NCBI GenBank assembly: GCA_034412795.1
Contig: DAOUMD010000212.1
Span: 1 to 64,000, forward strand
Length of the DNA: 64,000 bases
Direction of reading: 5' to 3'
Source: JAUVPY01 sp034412795
GTDB taxonomy: Bacteria; Chloroflexota; Anaerolineae; 4572-78; NAK82
Below, piece by piece: positions 1-8,549 of this stretch. A model generated the notes under the pieces. That model was not told the DNA's origin. It saw nothing but the letters and a program-made list of their open reading frames with translations, and searched no databases. Made by a program: the position numbers and the translations under genes. Numbering within the stretch: position 1 is the stretch's first letter; each line of letters opens with the position of its first letter.

Positions 1-1
1 G

Positions 2-862
2 CCAGGACCAAAAGAACGCCAGAAACGAGATTTCGAAGTCACTCTAACCGCGCGGACGATCGCAACAATGACTGCTGCGCAAGTTGCTGCCTCGGTACCC
101 ACCAGTACATCGACACTAACGCCTACCTCTACTCCTACCAACACGCCCACCAACACGCCGTTGCCAACCAGCACCCATACCCCTGTTCCTAACCCGACGG
201 CAACGTCCACATCGACGCCCACGCCCACACCGTCGCCGACCTCTACTGGCACGCCAACGTCCACGCCGACGGTTGAGCCGACGTCTCCAACTCCAGTGCC
301 AATTGGCCCCGCCGACTTGTACAATCGCATCTTGTTTAAGAGCGACCGGGATGGCATGACGCGCGTCTATTCCATGAAACCTGACGGCAGCGATCAGCAA
401 CCGGTCCCAGACGCGGTCATCTACAATCAACTGCTAGCATCGGAAGCCCTCTCCCCCGATGGCAAGCAACAGATTGTGGTCCGCACCGAAGGCAACGCTG
501 AACTGTGGCTGATCACCCTCGATGGCAACCAGGACGAGTGGCGCATCACCTACACCGCTGAGAATGACTTCGATCCCGCCTGGTCACCGGAGGGAGACCT
601 CATCGCTTATGTCTCCGAAAAGACCGGAAACGGCGACATTTACATCTCTACCCCGCTGGGCTTCGCGGCGGAGCGCATTACCTTCAACGAAGATCCCTTC
701 GACAGACACCCCACCTGGTCCCCTGATGGCCGATACGTTGCATTTTGGTCCAACTCCCAATATGGCCTAAAACAGATTTACATTTATGACATTTTGACCG
801 GCGAAACACGCTACGTGGGTGGTGGTCCTTTCAATGATTGGGATCCACTATGGGTGAAATGA
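2..862 (+). CDS. Secreted or surface WD40/TolB-like beta-propeller protein (5' partial)
   Basis: The reading frame is open back to the window edge, so the true start lies upstream; the ATG at 68 is only the first internal Met. The visible N-terminal part is a Thr/Pro/Ser-rich low-complexity linker of about 75 residues, preceded by an Ala/Thr-rich stretch. This is followed by TolB-like blades: 'SPDGKQQIV', 'WSPEGDLIAYVS' and 'WSPDGRYVAFWS' are classic PD40 repeats, with 'GDIYI' and 'QIYIYDI' strands. Such linker-plus-propeller proteins are usually exported and may bind ligands or partners; no enzymatic function can be assigned. The protein ends at the last blade (DWDPLWVK). The antisense ORF over the linker is a composition artefact. 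The fold call is secure; the role is unknown. Confidence 0.8.
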   Translation, partial: PGPKERQKRDFEVTLTARTIATMTAAQVAASVPTSTSTLTPTSTPTNTPTNTPLPTSTHTPVPNPTATSTSTPTPTPSPTSTGTPTSTPTVEPTSPTPVPIGPADLYNRILFKSDRDGMTRVYSMKPDGSDQQPVPDAVIYNQLLASEALSPDGKQQIVVRTEGNAELWLITLDGNQDEWRITYTAENDFDPAWSPEGDLIAYVSEKTGNGDIYISTPLGFAAERITFNEDPFDRHPTWSPDGRYVAFWSNSQYGLKQIYIYDILTGETRYVGGGPFNDWDPLWVK

Positions 863-913
863 AAACGGTCTCGGCCGAAACGAATTGGGGATGTTTCATT
901 TGAGCGGCCCAGA

Positions 914-1007
914 CCCCAAGGGTGCGTGAACCGTTCGGCTGAGCGTTCGACCGAGCTCACGCCGAGGGCTCACGACGAAGCCTCCGGTTCGCCTGAAACC
1001 CTTGGGG
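914..1007. repeat. Long imperfect inverted repeat between genes
   Basis: CCCCAAGGGT (914-923) pairs with ACCCTTGGGG (998-1007), and inside it GAACCG (928-933) pairs with CGGTTC (985-990). The 50-nt centre is GC-rich. It sits between the propeller gene and the epimerase and could act as a terminator or be a small structured repeat. No T-tract follows the right arm. Confidence 0.45.
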
Positions 1008-1095
1008 CCTTCAATTCATTTGGTCTTGACTTGCTTTGCCCATTTGCCGCACTTCGTGTATCATCTTCCCTACTCTATCACAACGAGGGTTCCCA

Positions 1096-2055
1096 TTGAA
1101 AGTACTCGTGACCGGTGCCGCCGGTTTTATAGGCAGCCACCTGGCCGAGGCCCTGCTGGGTCGTGGCGACGAGGTAATTGGTGTTGATAATTTTAACAAT
1201 TACTACGACCCAGCTCGCAAGCGGGCCAACATCGCCCCCTTCCAGGATCAACCGCGCCTCACTTTCTACGAAGTTGACATCCGCGACACCGACAGGATGC
1301 ATAGGATTGCGGCTGATCATTGCCCCGATGTCATTGCGCACCTGGCGGCCATGGGCGGCGTCCGTTATTCCATCGGGCGGGCTCCCCTCTACACCGACGT
1401 GAACCTACAGGGGACGGTCGGTTTATTGGAGGTAGCACGCGGTGGCGCGGTGCCCCATTTCGTGTTTGCTTCTACCTCGTCCGTCTATGGTAAGACTGAC
1501 TGCATCCCCTTCGAGGAAACCGATCCTTGTAATCAGCCGCTGGCTCCCTATCCCGCCACGAAGAAAGCGGGCGAGATAATGGGCTATACCTATCACAACT
1601 TACACAATATGAGTTTCACTGCCCTACGTTTCTTCAGTGTCTACGGGCCACGTGGCCGTCCAGACATGATGCCCTTTATGGTAACACACCGCATCGTCAA
1701 TGGGCGTGAGATCCAGCTTTTTGACGCTGGACAGATGAAACGGGACTGGACTTACGTTGACGACGTGATCGCCGGCGTGATTGCTGCCATAGACCGTCCG
1801 TTGGGCTATGAAGTCATCAACTTGGGACGAGGCGAGCCGGTGTTGATGGCCGATTTTGTAAACATCATCGAAGACTTGGTAGGCAAACGCGCCATTCTCA
1901 TTACCCCACCAGCGCCGCCCAGCGAGCCCAAGGTCACCTTCGCCGACATCAGCAAGGCACGCAGGCTCCTGAATTACGATCCCAAGACATATGTCGCCGA
2001 CGGTCTGGCTTGCTTGTGGGACTGGTACCAGCAAGAGATTCTATCATCCAAGTAG
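1096..2055 (+). CDS. NAD-dependent epimerase/dehydratase, UDP-glucuronate 4-epimerase-like
   Basis: Extended short-chain dehydrogenase of about 319 residues. The Rossmann glycine motif 'VTGAAGFIGSH' begins at residue 4, the catalytic Ser lies in 'STSSVYG', and the Tyr-x-x-x-Lys pair is 'YPATK'. The 'NFNNYYDPARKR' segment and 'RFFSVYGPRGRPDM' are typical of UDP-glucuronate 4-epimerases, which make UDP-galacturonate for surface polysaccharides. I chose the TTG at 1096 because it is preceded by GAGGG (1085-1089) and puts the glycine motif at the N-terminus; the ATG at 1036 would add 20 residues that do not fit the family. Flippase and glycosyltransferase genes follow on the same strand, so a role in glycan assembly is likely. 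Its TAG stop is the first unit of a short AAGTAGC word repeat (2050-2095). Confidence 0.88.
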   Translation: MKVLVTGAAGFIGSHLAEALLGRGDEVIGVDNFNNYYDPARKRANIAPFQDQPRLTFYEVDIRDTDRMHRIAADHCPDVIAHLAAMGGVRYSIGRAPLYTDVNLQGTVGLLEVARGGAVPHFVFASTSSVYGKTDCIPFEETDPCNQPLAPYPATKKAGEIMGYTYHNLHNMSFTALRFFSVYGPRGRPDMMPFMVTHRIVNGREIQLFDAGQMKRDWTYVDDVIAGVIAAIDRPLGYEVINLGRGEPVLMADFVNIIEDLVGKRAILITPPAPPSEPKVTFADISKARRLLNYDPKTYVADGLACLWDWYQQEILSSK

Positions 2056-2106
2056 CAAGTAGCAGGCAGCAGGTTACAGACAGCGGGTAGCGCTAAGAGG
2101 TTCCTT

Positions 2107-3102
2107 TTGAATCGCACTCGTCTCATCGTCATTGTAGCTCTGGGTCTTTTGACCGTATTGCTCCTCACCCGGCTGGGAGACATTGACGTGGGCCCTGACA
2201 CGCTACGGCGCATCCGGCCCGGTTATCTGTTGGCGGCGATTGTCGTCCACTATTCGGGCTTTGCGGTACGTAGTGATCGTTGGAGACGGTTGCTGACGGC
2301 GATGGGTTACCGGGTGGGCTTCATCTATGCTTTGACACTGTTGCTGGCTGGATGGTTCATCAGCGCGCTAGTGCCAGCCCGTGCAGGGGACCTGGTCCGC
2401 GCTGGCGTGCTGAACCGCGATCGCGATGTTCCCTTCGCTACGGGCCTGGGCTCGGTCGCAGCCGAGCGCGCCTTCGACGCACTGGCATTGGTTTTCCTGA
2501 CAGTATTTGTCGGGATTTGGGCACTGGCAGGTCGAACGCCCGACTGGATATGGCAGACTGCGCTGGTCACGGCGGGCCTGTTTGTCGTCGCCATCGTCGG
2601 ACTGATCGCCGTCCCTCGTGTCCGAGGCTGGCTGACCGGACTCTTCAAATGGACTCTTTATCAGAAGGTAGTGAACTTCGGCTTTGACCTGCTGGACAGT
2701 GTCCGGGAACTGGGTCAGCATCCAGCCACGTTACTCATCGTAGCCGTACAAAGCCTCTACGTGTGGCTGTGTGACGTCTTCCTGGCCTACCTGCTGTTGC
2801 ACGGCCTGGGCATCCCCCTGCCGCTGCCGGTGGCAGCTTTCACCGCCCTGGCTGCCGATCTAGCCGTGACAGTGCCGATCACCCCGGGTGCCATAGGCCA
2901 GTTTGAAGCGGCCTTTGTAGGACTGCTGGCTCTCTTTGCGGTGCCTGCTTCCGAGGCCGGCCTGGCTGTGCTGCTGAATCGCTTTATCAGTTTCTGGACA
3001 TTCATCCTTTTCAGCGGGCTGGTCACTTACCTGGCGGGGTTTGGTCGCTTATTAACAGGGGGCGATACGTGGCAGGCGAAGAGTTCTGCAACACAACTTT
3101 AG
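2107..3102 (+). CDS. Flippase-like / lysylphosphatidylglycerol synthase TM-region family membrane protein
   Basis: A 331-residue polytopic membrane protein with about eight hydrophobic segments. The 'RPGYLLAAIVVHYSGFAVRSDRWRRLL' region and the 'PARAGDLVRAGVL' and 'PITPGAIGQFEAA' motifs are hallmarks of the UPF0104/LPG-synthase TM superfamily, often annotated flippase-like. Family members are proposed to move lipid-linked substrates; the exact cargo is unknown. The start is TTG at 2107 with AAGAGG 6 nt upstream. It follows the epimerase after a 51-nt gap and precedes the membrane glycosyltransferase by 10 nt, so these three genes are probably cotranscribed. Confidence 0.82.
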   Translation: MNRTRLIVIVALGLLTVLLLTRLGDIDVGPDTLRRIRPGYLLAAIVVHYSGFAVRSDRWRRLLTAMGYRVGFIYALTLLLAGWFISALVPARAGDLVRAGVLNRDRDVPFATGLGSVAAERAFDALALVFLTVFVGIWALAGRTPDWIWQTALVTAGLFVVAIVGLIAVPRVRGWLTGLFKWTLYQKVVNFGFDLLDSVRELGQHPATLLIVAVQSLYVWLCDVFLAYLLLHGLGIPLPLPVAAFTALAADLAVTVPITPGAIGQFEAAFVGLLALFAVPASEAGLAVLLNRFISFWTFILFSGLVTYLAGFGRLLTGGDTWQAKSSATQL

Positions 3103-3112
3103 GCAAGACCTT

Positions 3113-4960
3113 ATGCACTACAACGAGGTTGCACCCGAAGCCACCCAACCTAATAACCATATGGATGATCCGCACCCGACGAGCGCCAGTCATGAATTTG
3201 CCCTGATCTTGATTCTTTTCGTCGCTTTCCGGGCGATGGCGCTGCTGGCGTTTCGACCTGGTGGGCATGTATTGGATCACTCGGACTTTTATTGGTACCG
3301 TGAGTTTGCGCAGCTCACCCGCCAGGGATATATCCCTTACGTCAACCTATGGGCACCTTACCCACCTCTCTTCCCTTGTTTGATGATCGGGCTGTGGCGG
3401 ATCAGTAGCCTACTACCTCCGTGGGAATTTCCCAACCTGTGGTTTTCGCTGCTGCTGGGCGGGACACTTCTCCTATTTGAGACGGGTAACCTGATCCTTG
3501 TTTATGCCATCGCCCGTCAGTTGGATGATCGACGAAGAGCGTTACGGGCAGCCTGGTTCTACGCAATTCTCTTCACCCCGGTCTACACGATCACCGGTTG
3601 GTTCGAGAGCTACCCCATCTTCTTTTTCCTCCTCAGCCTGTATTTGTTGCTGCGGGGCCGTCCCTTGTGGAGTGCGATCACCACTGGCATTGGCTTTATG
3701 ATCAAGCTCATCCCATTGATACTGTTGCCGGTTGGCGCGCAGTTATCAAATGACAAATATCAAATGGCAAAGGGCAAAGGACAGCGGACACGTCGCAGAT
3801 GGTGCATCACGGTCCGATTGTTAAATTTGTCATTTGATATTTGTCATTTGATTCTATATTTTGGTACGTTTGCGCTTACGGTGGCTGCTATTGGGCTGCC
3901 ATTTTATCTGCTCAACTCACGCTTGATATGGGGATCGCTTGTCATTAGCAGCGCACGCGATCCGTGGGAGACGGTGTGGGCATTGCTGGAGGGGAAGTTC
4001 GGCTATGGCATAGTTCCCCTGGATATGCGCAACCACGCCTGGGACCCGGCGAGCAGCCCCGGTGGTTCCAGCCTGCCCTGGATCTTGATCACCCTGGTCT
4101 TTGGACTGGTTTATCTGTTCGCTTACACCCGCCCCTTTGATTGGAAATCGCCGCGCAAGGTGGTGGCCTTCACCGGCTTCACATCGATTCTCTTTTTGAT
4201 CTACTCCAAGGGCTACAGTCCGCAGTGGCTGGGCTGGGTGCTTATTTTCGTCGCCCTGCTTCTGCCTAATTTGCGCGGTGCGTTCTACGCGATAGTGACC
4301 GGTGCCCTAAACCTAGTCGAGGCCAACGTCTTCTTTACCATCGTGCCCGATGAACACTGGCTGCTGGTGATTACGGTTGGACTGAGAACCTTGATCTTTT
4401 TGCTGCTAGCCGTTGAATTTATGCTTATTGTCCAGCCCCAATGGCTTACGCCAACGGTCAGCAGCGCCAGACGATGGGGGTTGATCGGGTTGGCAAGCCT
4501 GTTAGCGGTTGGGAGTGTGCTGGTCGGGGTCCGCTTCGTGCAGGCCTATTTTGACGCACGCTATCAGCTTTCTCCCTATCAGGCGACCATCGAAACCCTG
4601 CGGACTGCCCGTGGGTCTTCCCAGGGCCAAGCCGAGGACAGTCCCGCAAGTGAGTCGGCTATCATCCTCAACAGCTACGATCATCACACCTACGACTGGC
4701 TTTACCCCTACCTCCGGCGGGACTTCACATTTTACATGCTCGACGACTACGCCCCACCGAGCGAGTCTGTAGAGAGACGTACCGTTGCCCATCTGGAGCG
4801 CATCGCCGCCGCTCAGAGTGACTGGTGGCTCTTTGACAATGATCCCTCCAGCCAGTCCATCTCAGAGGCAGTTGCTGCCGATTGGCTAGCGAGCCACGGC
4901 ACCTTGGTAGACGTTCGTGACATTGATAGTGGGCGACTATATCATTTTCTCATTGAGTAG
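3113..4960 (+). CDS. Polytopic membrane glycosyltransferase-like protein (GT-C type)
   Basis: A 615-residue integral membrane protein with about ten transmembrane helices and a soluble C-terminal tail. 'HSDFYWYREFAQLTRQGYIPYVNLWAPYPPLF' (residues ~60-90) resembles the first periplasmic loop of polyprenol-phosphate-dependent GT-C mannosyl/arabinosyltransferases (DUF2029/GT87-like), including the conserved acidic residue. It probably transfers a sugar from a lipid donor on the outer face of the membrane. An unusual Lys/Arg-rich stretch (residues ~211-247) is encoded by a repeat inserted in frame at 3745-3852, between two membrane helices. The last 24 nt overlap convergently with the GT2 gene on the other strand. 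Family assignment is from topology and loop motif only. Confidence 0.72.
   Translation: MHYNEVAPEATQPNNHMDDPHPTSASHEFALILILFVAFRAMALLAFRPGGHVLDHSDFYWYREFAQLTRQGYIPYVNLWAPYPPLFPCLMIGLWRISSLLPPWEFPNLWFSLLLGGTLLLFETGNLILVYAIARQLDDRRRALRAAWFYAILFTPVYTITGWFESYPIFFFLLSLYLLLRGRPLWSAITTGIGFMIKLIPLILLPVGAQLSNDKYQMAKGKGQRTRRRWCITVRLLNLSFDICHLILYFGTFALTVAAIGLPFYLLNSRLIWGSLVISSARDPWETVWALLEGKFGYGIVPLDMRNHAWDPASSPGGSSLPWILITLVFGLVYLFAYTRPFDWKSPRKVVAFTGFTSILFLIYSKGYSPQWLGWVLIFVALLLPNLRGAFYAIVTGALNLVEANVFFTIVPDEHWLLVITVGLRTLIFLLLAVEFMLIVQPQWLTPTVSSARRWGLIGLASLLAVGSVLVGVRFVQAYFDARYQLSPYQATIETLRTARGSSQGQAEDSPASESAIILNSYDHHTYDWLYPYLRRDFTFYMLDDYAPPSESVERRTVAHLERIAAAQSDWWLFDNDPSSQSISEAVAADWLASHGTLVDVRDIDSGRLYHFLIE
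3745..3852. repeat. Inverted word-repeat pair inside a coding sequence
   Basis: A 22-bp segment at 3745-3766 (tandem variants of CAAATGACAAATAT) is perfectly complementary to 3831-3852. The 64-bp centre also contains CAAAGG words. The insert keeps the reading frame of the surrounding membrane-protein gene. It is the only one of the word-repeat hairpins in this window lying wholly inside a gene. Confidence 0.85.
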
Positions 4961-5911
4961 CAATCCCTCAATCACTTCTAGGGACACTTTCCGGTTAGCC
5001 TGGATTGTGCGTCGCTTGCCGAGCCAGCGCGGGAGCCCGAGTAGACCCGCCACCTGGCCTCGCAGCCGGGCGCGAGCCGCTGTACCCTGCCTGGCCTCAA
5101 AAGCATCCCGCGCGATCTCAAGTTGGGCTCGTATCACCGCCCACCAATGTCGCCGGAGCAGCCCGCTGGGATAATTCTTGACAAGCACCCATAAAGTGTT
5201 ACGCCCTGTGTAAAAGCTGGCAATCTCCCCGCCACCTGTGGCGCTCAGGTGATGGTATACCACGGCTTGGGGCACGAAGACGCACTTGTAGCCGGTCAGT
5301 TGAGCCCGCCAGTTGAGATCCACGTCTTCGCAATACATAAATAAATCCTCGTCCAGGAGGCCGATGTCATCCAACATCGCCCGACGGTAGGCGACTGCGC
5401 CACCGCATCCCCCCCAGATATACACATCATCGTCGAATTGCCCTTCATCTTTCTGCCACACACCCCGGTTGACTGGGATACCGTCCACACGATAAGCATC
5501 CCCGGCTGAATGAAGGGTGTCACGTCGATCGAACAAAAGCATCTTGCTGGCCGCCATGCCAGCGTCCGGGTGGCTGCGCAAGGCAGTCACCAGCGCCTCG
5601 GCCCAGCCAGGGACAACTTCGGTGTCATTGTTGAGAGGTGCAATGACCTCACCCCGCGCGACCTGGATTCCCCTGTTGATGCCACCTGTCAGCCCCAGAT
5701 TCTTGTCAAGTTGCAGCAGTACGACTTCCGGGTAATCACGTCCCACCAGCGCCACCGAACCGTCGCTGGAGGCATTATCTACCAAGATCACCTCCAGATT
5801 GGGATAAGTCTGGTGGCGCAGCGAGTCGAGACATGTCGGCAGGTGCTTGGCGCCATTCCAATTGGGGATGATGATGGAGAGGGCGGGATAACGGGTCAAG
5901 GGGTCAGCCAA
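4937..5911 (-). CDS. Glycosyltransferase family 2
   Basis: A 324-residue GT2 enzyme with the GT-A fold. Visible elements: 'SIIIPNWNGAKHL' (strand 1), 'VILVDNASSDGS' (nucleotide-sugar binding), 'NNDTEVVPGWAEAL' (DxD-like metal site) and 'CEDVDLNWRAQLTGYK' (the ED acceptor motif followed by a typical basic region). It is of the rhamnosyltransferase-like type (WbbL-like) and acts on the cytoplasmic face in O-antigen or exopolysaccharide assembly. The start is TTG at 5911, because an in-frame stop lies just upstream and no ATG is available. It is convergent with, and overlaps by 24 nt, the GT-C gene. The sugar specificity cannot be read from sequence. Confidence 0.87.
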   Translation of the reverse strand: MADPLTRYPALSIIIPNWNGAKHLPTCLDSLRHQTYPNLEVILVDNASSDGSVALVGRDYPEVVLLQLDKNLGLTGGINRGIQVARGEVIAPLNNDTEVVPGWAEALVTALRSHPDAGMAASKMLLFDRRDTLHSAGDAYRVDGIPVNRGVWQKDEGQFDDDVYIWGGCGGAVAYRRAMLDDIGLLDEDLFMYCEDVDLNWRAQLTGYKCVFVPQAVVYHHLSATGGGEIASFYTGRNTLWVLVKNYPSGLLRRHWWAVIRAQLEIARDAFEARQGTAARARLRGQVAGLLGLPRWLGKRRTIQANRKVSLEVIEGLLLNEKMI

Positions 5912-6259
5912 CTGAATCTACCTATGCCCTTTTTCGTATATCTATAGGTCATTATTGGGGTTGCGTGCACCACCCTAGGTGACCAGACTAGTATACCATA
6001 AAGCTGGTCAGACTGGGAACTGGACTCTCATTAGGGACTCCAGCCCCCACCAGGTTACGCTCCCGACTTCAAGTCCCCAAGGTATTGTGCTCTCTCCCTC
6101 GCCAGCGTGGGGAAAACGCCAGCTAACTACTTGCTGTGCGTGGGATAGGCGTCGAGCGTCGAGGGCCAGAATATGGTATACTTAGAGTTGCGGCTTTAAC
6201 CTATCTGTGATAAAATATACAATATTGGCATTCTATAATAGAAAGGAGGCGGATAGCCA
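5912..6259. other. Intergenic region with promoter for the downstream gene
   Basis: This 348-nt spacer between divergent genes shows no convincing ORF. Its right end carries a promoter-like sequence (see 6188-6216) and a strong ribosome-binding site GAAAGGAGG at 6241-6249. The rest is unremarkable apart from short AT-rich patches. Confidence 0.6.
6188..6216 (+). promoter_or_regulatory. Candidate sigma-70-type promoter for the 6260 gene
   Basis: TTGCGG (6188-6193) and TAAAAT (6211-6216) are separated by exactly 17 bp and lie about 45 nt upstream of the ATG at 6260. Confidence 0.5.
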
Positions 6260-7081
6260 ATGACCAGTCTTATCACCTCCAATACCAGGCGACTGGGGCG
6301 AGTCTCAGTCGTTTTGATATTGGCTGTAGCCGCACTCGTGTGGCTATTGAGCACGTGGAGTAGCTTGCCAACAGTAGAAGCGCGAGGGCCGGCTGAGGCC
6401 AATTCAGACAGCACAAACCTGCTCTTGTCCAGCCGTAGTATGTTGACTTATTATATATTCCTGCCGATTCTGTTCAGGTCGGATATTGTCTTTTATGACG
6501 ATTTCAGCGATAGCGATAGTGGCTGGCCTGACGACGAATCTTATGAAGATTGCTATTATGAATACAGCAATGGCCACTATCGAGTGGAGGTCACCGATTA
6601 CGGTCAACGCTGTATCATTCCTAACTTTGACATACCTAAACAGGTAAACGGAACCTTCACTGTGAGGGCCCGACGCACGTCCGATGAAGATTATCCTCTG
6701 CTCTACGGTCTCATTTTTGGCGCAGGGTCTGATGCGACCGAAGATCGCTGGGCGCTGGAGATATATCCCAATGAGGACGACGATTGCGACGATAAGCCAT
6801 TTTATTGGCTCTATGCGCTTGTAGATGGCGATACAGAACACTTTAAGGACCGGTGTACCGACATTATCGATACCGATGAAGATGATTGGAATGAGCTCAA
6901 GATCATCCGCAACGGAAAGAACATCAAGGTCTATATCAACGGGGAGTCTAAAGGCGAATACACCAACGCAGATTACCTGTTGAACAAAGGCTACACGTTG
7001 TTAGAAGTTGTCTCTGTTAGCGACGATGAGATCACTGTGGAGTTCGACGATTTCGAGATACGGACAAGCACGACCCCATAG
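6260..7081 (+). CDS. Secreted acidic protein with concanavalin-A-like (LamG/DUF1080-type) fold
   Basis: A 273-residue protein starting with a hydrophobic signal or anchor (residues ~13-35, 'VVLILAVAALVWLL'). A 'YYIFLPILFRSD' segment (about residue 72) resembles the '[IV]YLP' tail found at the C-termini of four other secreted proteins here, but it lies before the domain rather than at the end. The remainder is very acidic (several D/E runs). Its pattern 'FYDDFSDSDSGWP ... NGHYRVEV ... WNELKIIRNGKNIKVYINGE ... VEFDDFEI' is typical of the concanavalin-like jelly roll. It is probably an exported ligand- or glycan-binding protein. The start has GAAAGGAGG 10 nt upstream. It stands alone, followed by a hairpin at 7145-7170. 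Confidence 0.72.
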   Translation: MTSLITSNTRRLGRVSVVLILAVAALVWLLSTWSSLPTVEARGPAEANSDSTNLLLSSRSMLTYYIFLPILFRSDIVFYDDFSDSDSGWPDDESYEDCYYEYSNGHYRVEVTDYGQRCIIPNFDIPKQVNGTFTVRARRTSDEDYPLLYGLIFGAGSDATEDRWALEIYPNEDDDCDDKPFYWLYALVDGDTEHFKDRCTDIIDTDEDDWNELKIIRNGKNIKVYINGESKGEYTNADYLLNKGYTLLEVVSVSDDEITVEFDDFEIRTSTTP

Positions 7082-7144
7082 CCATTGAGAGGGGGTAGCC
7101 TAAGACTGGTCAAGTAGCCGAAACTTTCTGATAGAGTACTGCAC

Positions 7145-7170
7145 AGAGCCGGGACGAAGGTCCCGGCTCT
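7145..7170 (+). terminator. Hairpin terminator after the 6260 gene
   Basis: AGAGCCGGGAC (7145-7155) pairs perfectly with GTCCCGGCTCT (7160-7170) around a GAAG loop. The T-tract is weak. It separates the 6260 gene from the promoter of the next operon. Confidence 0.75.
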
Positions 7171-7196
7171 TAGATTGTTGCGGTGACGTGGGAAGA

Positions 7197-7225
7197 TTGA
7201 CGAGTGTGCTGGGGCTTGATATAAT
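7197..7225 (+). promoter_or_regulatory. Strong sigma-70-type promoter for the hutI-kor operon
   Basis: TTGACG (7197-7202), a 17-bp spacer, and a consensus TATAAT (7220-7225). Transcription would start near 7232, so the in-frame GTG at 7234 would be almost leaderless; this favours the ATG at 7273 as the translation start. Confidence 0.75.
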
Positions 7226-7272
7226 GCCCCAGCGTGGCTAATGATGAAAAAGCAACTAAGGCGAGACCGGTT

Positions 7273-8547
7273 ATGAAAGTCGATCTGCTGGTTTACAACG
7301 CTAGTCAACTTGTCACGTGCGCCAGCGCCAACGGGCCGAAGCGAAGGGGCGCGATGGCCGATATCGGCCTGATCCCCGACGGGGCGGTGGCGGTCACTGA
7401 TGGTGAGATCGTGGCCGTTGGCTCCACCAGAGACGTGCGGGCCGAATACTCTGCCCGCGAGGCGGTGAACGCCAACGGCAAAGTAGTATGTCCTGGCTTC
7501 GTAGACTCCCACACCCACGTCGTCTATGCTGGCGACCGTGTGGCTGAGTTTGAGATGCGCGCCCAGGGCGCGACTTATATGGAGATTATGGAGGCTGGAG
7601 GGGGCATCGTCGGCACCACCAAGGCGACCCGGTCAGCGACGGTTGAGGAATTGGTCGCTGCATCGCGCCCCCGCCTGGATACGATGTTGACCCTGGGCAC
7701 GACGACGGCCGAGGTGAAGACCGGTTATGGCCTCGACGCCCGGGGCGAATTAAAGATGCTGCAGGCCATCGCTGCCCTGGACGCGACACACCCCACCGAC
7801 CTGGTTCCCACCTTCCTCGGCGCTCACGCTGTCCCTCCAGAATATGGGGGACGGGCCGACGCATACGCGGACGTGGTTATCCACGAGATGCTGCCCCCCG
7901 TGGCCGAATGGTATCGCCAGTCGAGATTTGTCTCACGCCATGTCCCGCTCTTTTGTGACGTGTTCTGCGAGGCGGGCGTCTTCGATCGAGATCAGTCAAG
8001 ACGGATACTGGAAGCCGGCCTGTCACACGCGCTGCCGGCCAAAATCCACGCCGATGAATTCCAGACCTTAGGAGGTGTGGCGCTGGCGGTAGAGCTAGGG
8101 GCTGTCTCGGCCGATCACCTGGATGTAACCCCTGGGGAGGAGATCGAGGTGTTGGCCACGTCGGTTACGGTGGGTGTCGTCCTTCCGGTCGTCAACTTTA
8201 ATCTGGGAGGGTCCCACTTCGCCGATGCGCGGGCGATGATCGACGCCGGTGTAGCCCTGGCTCTGGCTACCGACATCAACCCCGGCTCCGCTCCGTGTCC
8301 TTCAATGCCCCTGGTGATGGCTATTGCCTGCCGCTATCAGCGTACCCTCCCGGCCGAGGCATTGAACGCCAGCACCATCAACGCTGCCTATGCCATCGGA
8401 CTCGGAGATCGGGTTGGCTCCATTGAGGTAGGCAAACAGGCCGACTTGCTAGTTGTGAATGCCCCTGACTACCGTCACCTGGCCTATCAATTCGGGGCAA
8501 ACCTGGTGGAACGGGTGATCAAGCGCGGACAGCTTCAGGAGATATAG
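7273..8547 (+). CDS. hutI: Imidazolonepropionase
   Basis: Amidohydrolase of about 424 residues that hydrolyses 4-imidazolone-5-propanoate to N-formimino-glutamate, the third step of histidine breakdown. The metal-site motif 'GFVDSHTHVVYAGDR', the later 'HADEF' and 'SADHLD' histidines, and 'ALATDINPGSAPC' all match HutI. The ATG at 7273 fits the promoter position and has AAGG upstream. No hutH, hutU or hutG lies nearby; instead the gene is followed after 2 nt by a ferredoxin-dependent oxoacid oxidoreductase. The operon may link glutamate-family catabolism to reduced ferredoxin (inference), or the enzyme could act on a related imidazolone or cyclic amide. Confidence 0.9.
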   Translation: MKVDLLVYNASQLVTCASANGPKRRGAMADIGLIPDGAVAVTDGEIVAVGSTRDVRAEYSAREAVNANGKVVCPGFVDSHTHVVYAGDRVAEFEMRAQGATYMEIMEAGGGIVGTTKATRSATVEELVAASRPRLDTMLTLGTTTAEVKTGYGLDARGELKMLQAIAALDATHPTDLVPTFLGAHAVPPEYGGRADAYADVVIHEMLPPVAEWYRQSRFVSRHVPLFCDVFCEAGVFDRDQSRRILEAGLSHALPAKIHADEFQTLGGVALAVELGAVSADHLDVTPGEEIEVLATSVTVGVVLPVVNFNLGGSHFADARAMIDAGVALALATDINPGSAPCPSMPLVMAIACRYQRTLPAEALNASTINAAYAIGLGDRVGSIEVGKQADLLVVNAPDYRHLAYQFGANLVERVIKRGQLQEI

Positions 8548-8549
8548 AG

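Noticed and set aside
116..430. Arg-rich ORF on the minus strand over the Thr/Pro linker
   Set aside because: It is the shadow of a low-complexity coding region; the opposite frame reads as a recognisable WD40-like protein.
7234..7272. GTG at 7234 as the hutI start
   Set aside because: The promoter places the transcript start almost on this codon, and the family N-terminus fits the ATG at 7273.
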